DNA from: Limnovirga soli
GTDB lineage: Bacteria > Bacteroidota > Bacteroidia > Chitinophagales > Chitinophagaceae
Assembly: GCF_013106755.1 (NCBI RefSeq)
Contig: NZ_WHPF01000007.1
Location: forward strand, 306,352-370,351
Direction: 5' to 3'
DNA length: 64,000 bases
Shown piece after piece: positions 9,295 through 19,032 of this stretch (the stretch's first letter is position 1; each line of letters starts with the position of its first letter). Made by a program: the position numbers and the translations under genes. The notes beneath the pieces are model-generated. The model was given only the letters and a program-made list of their open reading frames with translations, did not search any database and was not told where the DNA came from.

Positions 9295-9735
9295 ATGGAC
9301 AAATTAATCAAAGCAGTATTTGTAAAAGGCAAGGTTAAAGGGGTTCGTAAAAAGACGCAGCCTTATGATTTAAAACTTAAATCAAGAATTATTGAAAGGT
9401 ATCTTCAGGGAGATGTAAGTTTTGAGATGCTGTCAAAACAATACAAAATACATCCCGGGGTGATGAGCCGCTGGGTAAGGATAATTAAAAAGGGGAGGAC
9501 AGTTGTTCAGTCAAAGAAGATCAGTAAGTTTACGGGTATGTCAAAAGAACAAACAACAGCTCAGCTGCTCGAAGAGATCCGTTGTTTAAAGCGGGATCTG
9601 GAAGATGAACGTTTGCGTGCCGGACTGTACAAGAAAATGATAGAGATCGCAGAGCGTGATTTAGGGATACCAATAGAAAAAAAGTATGGAGCCAGGCGAT
9701 CCATGAATACGGGCAAGACCAAAAAAAACCAGTAG
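9295..9735 (+). CDS. IS3-family transposase OrfA
   Basis: About 146 aa from the ATG at 9295; the frame is open from a TTG at 9265, but that lies within the terminal repeat. Residues 20-65 form a helix-turn-helix (LKSRIIERYLQGDVSFEMLSKQYKI...VMSRWVR), and the C-terminal third is a probable leucine-zipper coiled coil. The gene ends with TAG at 9733-9735, whose G is the first base of orfB. Just before lies A8 (9721-9728), a likely -1 slippage site that would make the OrfAB fusion transposase usual for IS3. Confidence 0.88.
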   Translation: MDKLIKAVFVKGKVKGVRKKTQPYDLKLKSRIIERYLQGDVSFEMLSKQYKIHPGVMSRWVRIIKKGRTVVQSKKISKFTGMSKEQTTAQLLEEIRCLKRDLEDERLRAGLYKKMIEIAERDLGIPIEKKYGARRSMNTGKTKKNQ

Positions 9736-10649
9736 TGGTGGAAAGAACTTGCCGGTTGCTTGGCTACAGCAGACAGGCTTTTTATCAAAAAAGCCACGTA
9801 ACGCAACAGTTGTTTATAGAAGCGGAACTGATATTGCAGCAAGTGCACAAGATACGCAGCAGGCATCCCAGGGTGGGCACAAGGAAGCTGCATAAAATGC
9901 TGGAGCCATTTGTGAAAGAACATCAGATCAAGCTGGGCAGGGATGCTTTGTTTGATCTGTTAAGGGAGTTTGGAATACTGGTAAAACCCTTGCGGCGCAA
10001 CCATTACAGCACCAATTCTTTTCACAGGTTTTACAAGTATCCCAACCTAATTAAAGAATTGCAGCCATCTGCGCCCAACCAACTCTGGGTAAGCGACATG
10101 ACCTACATAGAAGTAAATGGGAGGTTCATGTATCTGTCTGTAATAACAGATGCTTTTTCGCATACAATAGTAGGCTGGTACCTTTCAGAGGATTATTCGG
10201 CACAGGGCACTGTTGCTGCTTTAAAAATGGCACTGGCAGCTAATAAAAATATCGAAGGCCTTATTCACCATTCAGACCGGGGTGCTCAGTATTGTTCAGC
10301 AGACTATGTCAAAATATTAAAGAATAAAAACATAAAAATAAGCATGACAGAAAATGGAGACCCTTACGAAAATGCACTGGCAGAAAGAATCAATGGAATA
10401 CTTAAAGGAGAGTACCTGCTAAAGCAATACCAGGATAATCAGACAGCAAAAAAGGCAGTGGCAAAATCAGTTGTGTACTACAACACGGAAAGGCTGCACA
10501 TGAGCATCGGTTTACTAACACCGCAATATGTTCACCAGACAGCAATAAAAACCAGGAACCTGTGGAAGAAAAATAAACAACAAAAGGAGATAAAAATAAA
10601 TTCAAAAGGAAACAACAACCTCATAAATGAGACTATTATTTCCCCTTGA
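9735..10649 (+). CDS. IS3-family transposase OrfB (DDE integrase core)
   Basis: 304 aa, starting GTG at 9735 and overlapping orfA by one base in the -1 frame. An HTH_21-like region near residues 45-100 (SRHPRVGTRKLH...LGRDALFDLLRE) precedes the rve catalytic core. The DDE triad is visible as VSDMTYI, HHSDRGAQY and NALAERINGILK, followed by the usual NTERLHMSIG block. Full-length and without stops, so the element may be active. In IS3 elements OrfB is normally produced mainly as part of OrfAB. Confidence 0.92.
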   Translation: MVERTCRLLGYSRQAFYQKSHVTQQLFIEAELILQQVHKIRSRHPRVGTRKLHKMLEPFVKEHQIKLGRDALFDLLREFGILVKPLRRNHYSTNSFHRFYKYPNLIKELQPSAPNQLWVSDMTYIEVNGRFMYLSVITDAFSHTIVGWYLSEDYSAQGTVAALKMALAANKNIEGLIHHSDRGAQYCSADYVKILKNKNIKISMTENGDPYENALAERINGILKGEYLLKQYQDNQTAKKAVAKSVVYYNTERLHMSIGLLTPQYVHQTAIKTRNLWKKNKQQKEIKINSKGNNNLINETIISP

Positions 10650-10720
10650 TTTTTTCCCTATACCAAATGTAGTAATTTACATATTATAAATTTTTACTGT
10701 AAACCTATTTCAGGACAAGA

Positions 10721-10780
10721 CATATCTAACCGCACAAGTGTGCGACGCAAGTAAAGCCGCTATCTAACCCATTGCCGGGT
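10721..10780 (-). repeat. repeat unit 2, right arm (Y, reverse)
   Basis: Y core CACAAGTGTGCGACGCAA (10733-10750) preceded by TATCTAACCG, the inner extension shared only with the Y arms at 31612 and 62621, and followed by an outer GCCGGGT at 10774-10780. It pairs in type and orientation with the X arm at 3107. The IS right end lies about 15 bp inward of it. Confidence 0.75.
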
Positions 10781-10890
10781 CAATAGTGGGTATTTATTGA
10801 TCTATTTCCTCTTTGCGTAAGTGCATTTCCTGATTGTATAAACAACACAGTTTTTATGCCGGCAATTTTGCAGTAAATAAAAAACAGGCA

Positions 10891-13131
10891 ATGAGAAATT
10901 GGATAACAGGTGCGTTTATTTTTTTTGCAACTGCAACCTTAGCACAAGACACTAATCTGGCACAACAGGATACACTAAGCCCTAAAGAATTTTTACCAGA
11001 TGTAACCGTAGTAGGTAAAGATACCCGGCACGATATGGTGCAAATGCCAGAAATAGTGGGTACCCATATTTTCGCAGGTAAAAAAAATGCGCTGGTGGTA
11101 GTTAATAATGTAAATGGTAACGTGGTAAATAATACCATGCGGCAAATATTGGCTAAAGTGCCCGGCATACATATTTGGGAAAGCGATGGCAGTGGTGTGC
11201 AAATTGGCATTGCCACCCGCGGACTAAGCCCTAACCGTAGCTGGGATTTTAATATCAGGCAGAATGGCTATGATATTTCAGCAGATCCGTTTGGTTACCC
11301 AGAAGCCTATTATAACCCGCCTATGCAGGCAGTACAAAGAATACAAATTATTAAGGGAGCAGGTGCATTACAGTTTGGTCCGCAATTGGGCGGCATGGTA
11401 AACTATGTTTTACAGGATGGCAGCGATATTAAAAAACCATTGATGGCCGAAACACAGAATACTGTGGGAAGTTTTGGTATGTTAAATACTTATAACGCCA
11501 TTGGCGGCACGGGCAAAAAATCGCATTTCTATGCTTTTTTTGATCATAGAAATGGCGATGGATGGCGCAATAACAGCCAGTATAAAACAAATACCGGATT
11601 TGGAACTTATACTTACCGTTTTAGCGATAAATGGAAAGCCGGTATTGAATTATTACATTACGAAATGCTGGGCCAGCAGCCGGGCGGATTAACCGATGCC
11701 TTGTTTAAGACAGATGCACAACAATCCTTTAGAAGCCGAAATTGGTTGAATATTAACTGGACCACCGCCGCTGCGAATATTGATTTTAGCCCTAATACCA
11801 ATAGCCATTTTAACCTTAAAGTATATGGACTAAAAGGCGATAGAAACAGTATTGGCTATGTACAACCCATTACTGTAAAAGACTCTATCAATCCTGTTAC
11901 GCATCAATATGCCAACCGTACTATTGATATTGATACTTACCGCAACATGGGGGCAGAATTGAGGCATTTGCTGCATTACAAAATGGGCAAACAAATAAAC
12001 TCCTTAACAGCTTCTGCCAGGTATTATAAGGGTAATACTACCCGCTACAGGGCAGGTTTGGGCGATACTGGTAGCGATTTTAACAAAGAAAACCTCAATA
12101 GCACCTTTCCAACCCATCTTAATTTTGATGCAGAAAATATTGCTTTCGCGGTAGAAAATATTTTTAGGGTAAATAAAAACCTGATTATCATTCCCGGTGC
12201 CCGTTGGGAAAGCCTTTCCGGTACAGTTGTGGGGCGTTTAAATTATAACAGCGCCGGGGATGAAAATAAACTTTCGCCTACCCGCAAAACACGTAACTTT
12301 TTGCTTATGGGGCTTGCGGCAGAATACCATATTGGTAATACAGAATTATATGCCAATACAACACAATCTTACCGCCCCATTCAATTTGCTGATTTGGCAG
12401 TTAACCCCACCACCGAAATTGTTGACCCCAATTTAAAAGACGGCAAAGGACTAAGCGCCGATCTTGGCTATCGTGGCAAGCTGGGCAATTTTCTGTTTTT
12501 TGATGCAAATTTCTTTTACCTGAAATACGATAATCGTATAGGCACTATTACCCAGCAAAGGTTAGATAGTTCTACTTATAATTATCGCACCAATATTGGT
12601 AAAAGCAGCAGCCGCGGTATAGAGGCATTGGTGGAGTTAAATCCTTTTCAGGCCGGCTGGCTGGGCAAAAAATATGGCGAAATAAGTGTTTTTGTTTCTT
12701 ATGCCTATACCAATGCCCGGTACGATGATGTAAAAGTAATAACCAAAGCCAGCAACAACACACTTGTTGAAACCAATTTAAAAAATAACCGGGTAGAAAA
12801 TGCACCCCAACATTTATTGCGTAGCGGCTTAACCTATTTCTACAAAACTTTTTCGTTAACTACTCAGCTAAGTTATGTAAGCAGCACATTTAGCGATGCT
12901 AATAATACCCAAACCCCAAATGCGGCCGCTACAGTAGGTTTAATTCCGGCGTATACGGTAGCAGATATTTCCTGCGCCTATAAATTCAGGGAGAATTATA
13001 CTATAAAAGCAGGCATTAATAATTTTACCAATAAAATGTATTTTACCCGCCGGGCAGGCGGTTATCCCGGCCCCGGTTTAATGCCATCTGATGCCAGAAA
13101 TTATTTTGTAACGCTGGGTATTAAAATTTAA
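10891..13131 (+). CDS. TonB-dependent outer-membrane receptor, FecA/siderophore type
   Basis: About 746 aa from the ATG at 10891, chosen because it begins a good signal peptide (MRNWITGAFIFFATATLAQ). Upstream in-frame residues look non-coding. A plug domain (about 60-170: MRQILAKVPGIHIWESDG, IATRGLSPNRS, QRIQIIKGAGALQFGPQLGG) is followed by a 22-strand-type barrel ending in a strand-like NYFVTLGIKI. It lacks an N-terminal STN signalling domain and a carboxypeptidase-like domain, unlike the SusC proteins here. It resembles ferric-citrate/siderophore receptors (FecA-like), so iron uptake is the likeliest role. It is followed by a terminator, so it is not in the sigma-factor operon. The IS3 element ends about 170 bp upstream. 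Confidence 0.85.
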   Translation: MRNWITGAFIFFATATLAQDTNLAQQDTLSPKEFLPDVTVVGKDTRHDMVQMPEIVGTHIFAGKKNALVVVNNVNGNVVNNTMRQILAKVPGIHIWESDGSGVQIGIATRGLSPNRSWDFNIRQNGYDISADPFGYPEAYYNPPMQAVQRIQIIKGAGALQFGPQLGGMVNYVLQDGSDIKKPLMAETQNTVGSFGMLNTYNAIGGTGKKSHFYAFFDHRNGDGWRNNSQYKTNTGFGTYTYRFSDKWKAGIELLHYEMLGQQPGGLTDALFKTDAQQSFRSRNWLNINWTTAAANIDFSPNTNSHFNLKVYGLKGDRNSIGYVQPITVKDSINPVTHQYANRTIDIDTYRNMGAELRHLLHYKMGKQINSLTASARYYKGNTTRYRAGLGDTGSDFNKENLNSTFPTHLNFDAENIAFAVENIFRVNKNLIIIPGARWESLSGTVVGRLNYNSAGDENKLSPTRKTRNFLLMGLAAEYHIGNTELYANTTQSYRPIQFADLAVNPTTEIVDPNLKDGKGLSADLGYRGKLGNFLFFDANFFYLKYDNRIGTITQQRLDSSTYNYRTNIGKSSSRGIEALVELNPFQAGWLGKKYGEISVFVSYAYTNARYDDVKVITKASNNTLVETNLKNNRVENAPQHLLRSGLTYFYKTFSLTTQLSYVSSTFSDANNTQTPNAAATVGLIPAYTVADISCAYKFRENYTIKAGINNFTNKMYFTRRAGGYPGPGLMPSDARNYFVTLGIKI

Positions 13132-13226
13132 ACAGGCCATGCTATTTTTAAAAGCAAAAAAATAGCTGTTGGTATTATGATGGCATCAATCATTTGCAAC
13201 GCCCAAATATTTCAGTAATTTTTATA

Positions 13227-13277
13227 GGCCCGGCAACCAATTTTTATGGCAGCTTAACTTGCGTCGCACACTTGTAC
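13227..13277 (+). repeat. repeat unit 3: single Y arm (forward)
   Basis: GGCCCGGC end at 13227-13234 and Y core TTGCGTCGCACACTTGTAC at 13259-13277, then GCAGCATTTAACAGCC, shared in part with the units at 15357 and 37992. No facing arm is seen within 200 bp. Confidence 0.75.
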
Positions 13278-13335
13278 TGCAGCAAATAAGGCAGCATTTA
13301 ACAGCCAGTTAAAACTATTATTCCATCATAGCAAC

Positions 13336-13365
13336 AAAGCCCGGTTACACATAACCGGGCTTTTT
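13336..13365 (+). terminator. terminator after the TonB receptor gene
   Basis: Perfect 12-bp stem AAAGCCCGGTTA (13336-13347) with TAACCGGGCTTT (13352-13363), 4-nt loop, running into T5. It separates the receptor gene from the sigma-factor gene. Confidence 0.85.
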
Positions 13366-13553
13366 ACTAGGGTAGCACCAATTTTTATACACAGGTTATA
13401 ACAAAATATCTGCCATTACACTTTAAGAGATTAGCTTTGTACAAGTTTGTTTATGAGATGCCCGTTTGTATTGCCCCAATACAAACCATATGCTTATAAG
13501 CAACTGCGAAAAACATTCAACTTAGGTAAAATTTAGCGTTGCTGCTTGTTACT

Positions 13554-14141
13554 ATGCTCAACAACTTCTGGCATATACAGTTTGGCATTTCCAAGGGAGA
13601 TGAACTGATGCTGGCGGAGCTATATAAACAATTCCATAAAAAATTACTGCATTTTTCAAAACTAATTACCCGTTCCCAGCAAATATCTGAGGAAGTGGTA
13701 GATGATGTTTTTGTAAAACTTTGGAGCCGTAGAGAAAAGGTTGTGGATATTGAGAATATCACGGTGTACCTGTATAAAGCAGTAAAAAATCAATCGCTGA
13801 ATGCACTTTCGCAAAAAGCAGCTGCATTAATCAGCCAGTCTTTTGATGAATTGGATATAGAACTGGAAGATGTTGCCAACACACCCGAAGACCTGATGAT
13901 TACTGAGGAAATGAGACAAAAAATGCAAAAAGCCATTGAAGCATTACCCCCAAGGTGTAAAATGGTTTTTAAGCTAATAAGAGAAGATGGCTTAAAATAC
14001 AAGGAAGTGGCTGAAATTTTAAATATCAGCGTTAATACCATCGATGTGCAAATGGCCATTGCCATTAAAAAAATATGTACGGCCCTCAATATTCAAAAAC
14101 CTCAAAAAACATTTACCTGGCCCCTGATTGGTAAAAAATAA
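13554..14141 (+). CDS. ECF-type RNA polymerase sigma factor (FecI-like)
   Basis: About 195 aa from the ATG at 13554; an upstream TTG at 13539 is less likely. The sigma-2 region lies near residues 15-80 (ELYKQFHKKLLHFSKLIT...VFVKLWSRRE), and sigma-4 near 125-180 with a helix-turn-helix (LKYKEVAEILNISVNTID). The anti-sigma gene follows 56 nt later. This order, sigma - FecR - SusC with an STN domain, is the standard Bacteroidota trans-envelope signalling unit, so it probably activates the susCD operon starting at 15691. Confidence 0.9.
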   Translation: MLNNFWHIQFGISKGDELMLAELYKQFHKKLLHFSKLITRSQQISEEVVDDVFVKLWSRREKVVDIENITVYLYKAVKNQSLNALSQKAAALISQSFDELDIELEDVANTPEDLMITEEMRQKMQKAIEALPPRCKMVFKLIREDGLKYKEVAEILNISVNTIDVQMAIAIKKICTALNIQKPQKTFTWPLIGKK

Positions 14142-14197
14142 TTTTTTAAAATCCTTAGTAGAACATTTTATATTGGCTGTCTTAAACTGTTACACGC

Positions 14198-15316
14198 ATG
14201 CAGGAAAATTCAGCAAATAATAAAATCTGGTTTCTAATGTCCCGTTCACTTAGTGGAGAAGCTACCATTGAGGAGGAAGAAACATTACAGCAAATGCTAT
14301 TGCAGGATGCGGTAATGCAGCAACAGTACGATTTGCTAAAACGCATGTGGCATAAAGAAGAACAGCCGGTAACAGCTTTATCGGATAAAGAATCAACCGA
14401 AGATATTTCGCATATACTTAAAAAGGCCAAAGCCCAAACAGCAGCTCCGGTAGTTTATATGCCATCTAAATACCGCAATGCATGGCGGGTAGCGGCTGTT
14501 GCTGCCGTTATTATTTTGTGTGTAGGGGGCTGGTATATCAATAGCCGGCAAACGGCTGCAGTTATTGATACAGAGCAATTAGAAGCTCAAAATGGCAGCA
14601 GAACAAGAACTATTTTGCCCGATGGATCGAATGTGTGGTTAAATGCAGGTTCTCATATTAGTTTTCATAAAAATTTTACGGGTGCCACCCGCGAGGTAAC
14701 CCTGGAAGGCGAAGCCTATTTTGATGTGGTAAAACAACCCAACCGGCCATTTATAGTGCACGTTTCCGGGTATGATATTAAAGTGCTGGGCACCGCATTT
14801 AATGTAAAATCCTATCATACAGATACTACCATAGAAACTACTTTATTAAGGGGGTTGGTACAGGTTACCAGCCGCAGTATACCGGGGCAAACGCCCATTT
14901 TTTTACACCCCAATGAAAAACTAATTGTACATAAAGCACCGGATGCCGGCAATGCCGCAACGTTGAAGCCGGATGGCGCCAAAGCCAGTGCAGCAAATAG
15001 TTTGGGCCTTTACACCATTCAACAACTGGATACGGCGCAAACAGCAGAAGAAAAAATAGAAACGGCCTGGGTATACAACCGCCTTGAATTTAAAGGCGAT
15101 AGTTTTTACGAGCTGTCAAAAAAATTAGAGCGTTGGTATAATGTAACTATTGTATTTGATGATGAGGCTGTACAAAAGCTAAATTTTTATGGCTCTTTCG
15201 AAACAGAAACCATTCAACAGGCTTTTGAGGCATTAAAGGCTGCCAGCAATTTTAATTATAGCATTACCGATCATGAAATTCATGTGGGCAATGCCGGTAA
15301 AATAAAGCGACAATAG
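14198..15316 (+). CDS. FecR-type anti-sigma factor
   Basis: 372 aa. A cytoplasmic N-terminal part (1-95) would bind the sigma factor. One membrane segment follows (about 97-113, AAVAAVIILCVGGWYI). The periplasmic FecR domain is near 125-235 (RTRTILPDGSNVWLNAGS, REVTLEGEAYFDV, FIVHV...VLGTAFNV), with a C-terminal DUF4974-type domain (about 285-360, LEFKGDSFYELSKKLERWY). In this system the STN domain of the partner SusC contacts FecR when substrate is present, and the sigma factor is released. Partner assignment here rests on gene order. Confidence 0.92.
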   Translation: MQENSANNKIWFLMSRSLSGEATIEEEETLQQMLLQDAVMQQQYDLLKRMWHKEEQPVTALSDKESTEDISHILKKAKAQTAAPVVYMPSKYRNAWRVAAVAAVIILCVGGWYINSRQTAAVIDTEQLEAQNGSRTRTILPDGSNVWLNAGSHISFHKNFTGATREVTLEGEAYFDVVKQPNRPFIVHVSGYDIKVLGTAFNVKSYHTDTTIETTLLRGLVQVTSRSIPGQTPIFLHPNEKLIVHKAPDAGNAATLKPDGAKASAANSLGLYTIQQLDTAQTAEEKIETAWVYNRLEFKGDSFYELSKKLERWYNVTIVFDDEAVQKLNFYGSFETETIQQAFEALKAASNFNYSITDHEIHVGNAGKIKRQ

Positions 15317-15325
15317 AATTTTTTT

Positions 15326-15473
15326 GGGCCTGGCAATTGGCTCAAATAGCAGCAATACTTGCGTCGCACACTTGTACATTGGGTATTGCTATTGGGCTTT
15401 AACAGCCAAACGAGAACATACTGTATTTTTTTAGCTGCATAGTATTGTTGTCGCACAAGAGTGCGACGCAAGT
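15326..15473. repeat. repeat unit 4: Y arm and X arm facing each other
   Basis: Outer GGGCCTGGC (15326-15334), Y core at 15358-15377 and X core in reverse at 15454-15473, 76 bp apart. Lies between the anti-sigma gene and susC. Reference example of an intact composite, in Y-to-X orientation. Confidence 0.85.
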
Positions 15474-15690
15474 GCAGCCCTAATGAAGTACAAAAGACGG
15501 GCTACAAAAATGGCTTAAACTACAAACGATGAATATGAAATATATGCTTGACTACCAGAATTACCTGCACCCCAAATAAATAAAAAAAGAAGCGGAGAAT
15601 GTTGGCGCATTCCCCGCAGAAAAACAGGTTTAACGTGTGTGTAAAACCAGCCTTGGCGGGCTGGATTGTTTAACCCATAATATCTAAAGT

Positions 15691-18600
15691 ATGAAATCTT
15701 TTCTAACGGGTGAGAAAATACCGTTTCTCACCAAACTATTGCTGATTATGAAACTCACGGTTGTATTAGTAATGGTCTTTTCTCTGCACGCAGCTGCAGA
15801 TGGTTTTGGCCAGCAAAAAATTAGTTTGAAATTTAAAAAAACTGAGATTGCAAACATCCTGGCTTCTATTGAAAAGCAAACCAGCTACCGTTTTTTGTAT
15901 AATAACGACCTGGCAGCCATGAAGCAAAAAGTAGACTTAAGTGTACAGGATGCAGAACTAAAAGAAGTGCTGGATGCCATTTTTGTAAAAACTGAATTAT
16001 CGTACGAGTTAAAGCAGAATAACCTGGTGGTTATTAAAACTGCTGAAGACGAAGTGGCCTATAAAGTACCCGATGTAATTACAGGTAAAATTACAGGTGA
16101 AAATAATGCCCCTTTGCCGGGAGTATCGGTACAGGTAAAGGGTTCTAACCGCGGCACTTTTACCAATAGTGAAGGTGTATTTACCATTACCGCCGGCAAT
16201 GATGATGTATTGGTTGTATCGTATATTGGTTACGAACAGCAAGAGGTAGCTGTAGCCGGTAAAACCACCATAAATGTTGCATTGGTATTATCTACAAAAC
16301 AATTAGACCAGGTAATAGTAGTGGGTTATGGCTCGCAAAGAAAAATAGATGTAACCGGCTCTGTAGCACAGGTAAAGGGCGAGGAAATTTCCAAGCAATC
16401 CTCTATCAATCCAATTAGTGCCTTACAGGGTAAAGTAGCAGGTGTTCAAATTACCAATTCAGGTGCGCCTGGTGCCTCACCTGAGATCAGGATCAGGGGT
16501 TTGGGTACAGTATATGGCAATCCAAATCCACTGTATGTAGTAGATGGTGTTTGGTTTGATGATATTAGTTTTCTTAACCCGGCCGATATTGAAAATATCA
16601 GCATTTTAAAAGATGCTTCCAGCGAAGCTATTTATGGTATTCGTGCTGCCAATGGTGTTGTATTAATTACCACAAAAAAGGGAAGATCGGGCCAGGCCGT
16701 TATTAATTATAATGGGTTTGTAGGTATGCAACATGTTACCAACCCGGTAGAAATGGCCAATGCAAATGAATTTGCTACCCTTATAAATGAATTGGCTACA
16801 GCCAATGGTGCTAACCCCATACTTAATCCATCTGATTATGGCAAGGGTACCGATTGGTACCATCAGGTATTAAGAAATGCATTAATAACCAATCACCAGC
16901 TGTCTTTAAGTGGTGGTACAGAAAAATCAACTTATAATTTTTCAATAGGTTATTTAAAGCAGGATGGTATTGTAGAGACCAATGATTTTACAAGGGTTAC
17001 AGCCCGTTTGCAAAACGATTTTCAGGTGTTTAAATCTTTGAAAATTGGATATACAGTAACCAGTTCGGCCAGTAATTCTAATGACATTAACGGGGGCATT
17101 TTTCATCAGCTGTTTGCTGCATCTCCTGTTGTGCCGGTATATTATGCTGATGGTTCTTATGGAGACCCCAGTGATTATAATTTGGGCGATGGCGCTAACT
17201 TTAATCCACAGGTTACTATAGATGTATTTGACCAAAAATCTAAAAACTATCGCTTAACCGGTAATACGTATGCCGATTTAAAATTTGCACAACATTTTAC
17301 TTTTCACACCAGTATTGGTGGCGAATTTGGTCAAAGTGAAGTAAGGGGATATGTACCTGTATATACAGCTACCTTAAAGCAAAGAAATACTACCAGCCAA
17401 TTGGCCATGTCACGTGCCGAAACACGTAACTGGATTTTAGAAAATACACTAACCTACGATAACAAATTTGGAGATCATAGTATCAAAATATTGGCAGGCC
17501 AGTCTGCACAACGTTATCAGGCTTATTCCTTCTCTGCATCAGCACCCAACGTGCCCAATACCAGTGATGGAGATTTGTATTTGCGTTTAGGTAATACTGC
17601 CGGCAGAAATGTAAGTGATGCAGGTGATTTATCTACCATTGCCTCCTATTTTGCACGGGCCAATTATGCCTATCAAAATAAATATTTATTATCTGCTTCC
17701 ATACGCGGAGATGGTTCTTCTAAATTCTTTGGCGACCAGCGTTGGGGTTATTTCCCTTCAATAGGTGCAGGTTGGGTTATTTCGAATGAGAATTTCATGA
17801 AAAACCAAAAACTCTTCAATTCACTAAAATTACGTGGCAGTTGGGGTAAAATTGGTAATGCTTCAGTGCCTTCAAATATTTCTGTGTTAAGGGTAGCTCA
17901 AGACCCTTACTTAACAGCGATTTTTGGTGGCAATATTTATACAGGGGCCAGTATTAATTCTGTAGTGCCACCTACTACCTATTGGGAAAGAGGTGTGGGA
18001 ACGGATATAGGTGTAGAAGCAACCTTGATGCATAACAGACTAACCATTGAAGCTGATTATTATGATAAAAAAACAGAGAAAGCCATTTTTGATGTACCTA
18101 TTCCGGCTTCTGTTGGTACAGGTTCGGGAACTATTATTGCCAACCAGGCAGATTTTCAAAATCGTGGATTTGAATTTTCTGCTACCTGGAAGGATAATAT
18201 CAATGAAGGCCTGAGTTATTCTGTAAGTGCGAATATTGGCATCAATGATAATAAGGTATTAGCTGTAACAACAGGTAGTAATCCTATATATGCAGGTGGC
18301 GCTGCTGCCACAGGTGGTGCATTATCTACACGTACTGTGGTAGGGCAACCAATTGGTCAGTTCTTTGGCTATCAGGTAGTAGGCGTATTTCAAACCAATG
18401 AAGAAGCAGCTGCTTCTGCACAACCTAATGCCAAAGCTGGAGATTTTAAGTATTTGGACATAAGTGGTTCGGCAGGTAAACCAGATGGTAAAATTGATGG
18501 ATTGGATCGTGTACCAACAGGTAATCCAAACCCTAAATACAGTTATGGTATTAATACCAACTGGGCATACAAACAATTTGATCTTACACTCGATTTCCAA

Positions 18601-19014
18601 GGGGTGGCAGGTGTGGATATTTATAATGCCAACCTGGGTATCCGTTATGGTAATGAGAATTTTACCAAAGATTTTTATGATAACCGCTGGCATGGTGCGG
18701 GTACATCCAATACATATCCTTCTGCCAATATTGGTGGGGGTACCAATTATTTACCCAATTCTTTCTTTGTAGAAAGTGGTAGTTATTTCAGGGTAAGAAA
18801 TATGCAGTTGGGTTATACCTTATCGCCTGCAATTACCCAAAAGTGGAATATGAAAAAATTGCGTGTATATGTAAATGCACAAAATGCTTTCAACTTTTTC
18901 ACCTATAAAGGTTTTTCACCAGAAATTGGCGGATCGCCTACCAATGCAGGTATCGATACCAATGTGTATCCCCTGTATGCTACCTACAATTTTGGTGTGA
19001 ATGTTACTTTCTAA
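15691..19014 (+). CDS. SusC/RagA-family TonB-linked outer-membrane protein with STN domain
   Basis: 1107 aa. Imports oligosaccharides through the outer membrane with its SusD partner. Signal peptide region 1-50 (KLTVVLVMVFSLHAAADGFG), STN secretin/TonB short N-terminal domain about 50-120 (KKTEIANILASIEKQTSYRF), carboxypeptidase-like regulatory domain about 130-205 (ITGKITGENNAPLPGVSV), TonB box-like stretch (LDQVIVVGYGSQRK), plug about 220-330 and a barrel to the end. The STN domain is what signals to FecR, matching the sigma/anti-sigma genes immediately upstream. Followed 18 nt later by susD. Confidence 0.94.
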   Translation: MKSFLTGEKIPFLTKLLLIMKLTVVLVMVFSLHAAADGFGQQKISLKFKKTEIANILASIEKQTSYRFLYNNDLAAMKQKVDLSVQDAELKEVLDAIFVKTELSYELKQNNLVVIKTAEDEVAYKVPDVITGKITGENNAPLPGVSVQVKGSNRGTFTNSEGVFTITAGNDDVLVVSYIGYEQQEVAVAGKTTINVALVLSTKQLDQVIVVGYGSQRKIDVTGSVAQVKGEEISKQSSINPISALQGKVAGVQITNSGAPGASPEIRIRGLGTVYGNPNPLYVVDGVWFDDISFLNPADIENISILKDASSEAIYGIRAANGVVLITTKKGRSGQAVINYNGFVGMQHVTNPVEMANANEFATLINELATANGANPILNPSDYGKGTDWYHQVLRNALITNHQLSLSGGTEKSTYNFSIGYLKQDGIVETNDFTRVTARLQNDFQVFKSLKIGYTVTSSASNSNDINGGIFHQLFAASPVVPVYYADGSYGDPSDYNLGDGANFNPQVTIDVFDQKSKNYRLTGNTYADLKFAQHFTFHTSIGGEFGQSEVRGYVPVYTATLKQRNTTSQLAMSRAETRNWILENTLTYDNKFGDHSIKILAGQSAQRYQAYSFSASAPNVPNTSDGDLYLRLGNTAGRNVSDAGDLSTIASYFARANYAYQNKYLLSASIRGDGSSKFFGDQRWGYFPSIGAGWVISNENFMKNQKLFNSLKLRGSWGKIGNASVPSNISVLRVAQDPYLTAIFGGNIYTGASINSVVPPTTYWERGVGTDIGVEATLMHNRLTIEADYYDKKTEKAIFDVPIPASVGTGSGTIIANQADFQNRGFEFSATWKDNINEGLSYSVSANIGINDNKVLAVTTGSNPIYAGGAAATGGALSTRTVVGQPIGQFFGYQVVGVFQTNEEAAASAQPNAKAGDFKYLDISGSAGKPDGKIDGLDRVPTGNPNPKYSYGINTNWAYKQFDLTLDFQGVAGVDIYNANLGIRYGNENFTKDFYDNRWHGAGTSNTYPSANIGGGTNYLPNSFFVESGSYFRVRNMQLGYTLSPAITQKWNMKKLRVYVNAQNAFNFFTYKGFSPEIGGSPTNAGIDTNVYPLYATYNFGVNVTF

Positions 19015-19032
19015 CAAAAAAATATTATTCCA

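Larger units (their letters stand above)
9251..10717 (+). mobile_element. IS3-family insertion sequence, apparently complete
   Basis: About 1.47 kb with orfA and orfB in the usual -1 arrangement. The ends are imperfect inverted repeats: left GTCCTAAAAAAAGTTGACAG (from 9252), right end read inward GTCCTGAAATAGGTTTACAG (10716 back to 10697). About 15 of 20 positions agree, with CGTCCT at the left tip and TGTCCT at the right. No clear target duplication was seen at either side (GCCT before, AGAC after). It lies between the island operon terminator and the Y arm at 10733, which is only about 15 bp from its right end. Confidence 0.85.
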
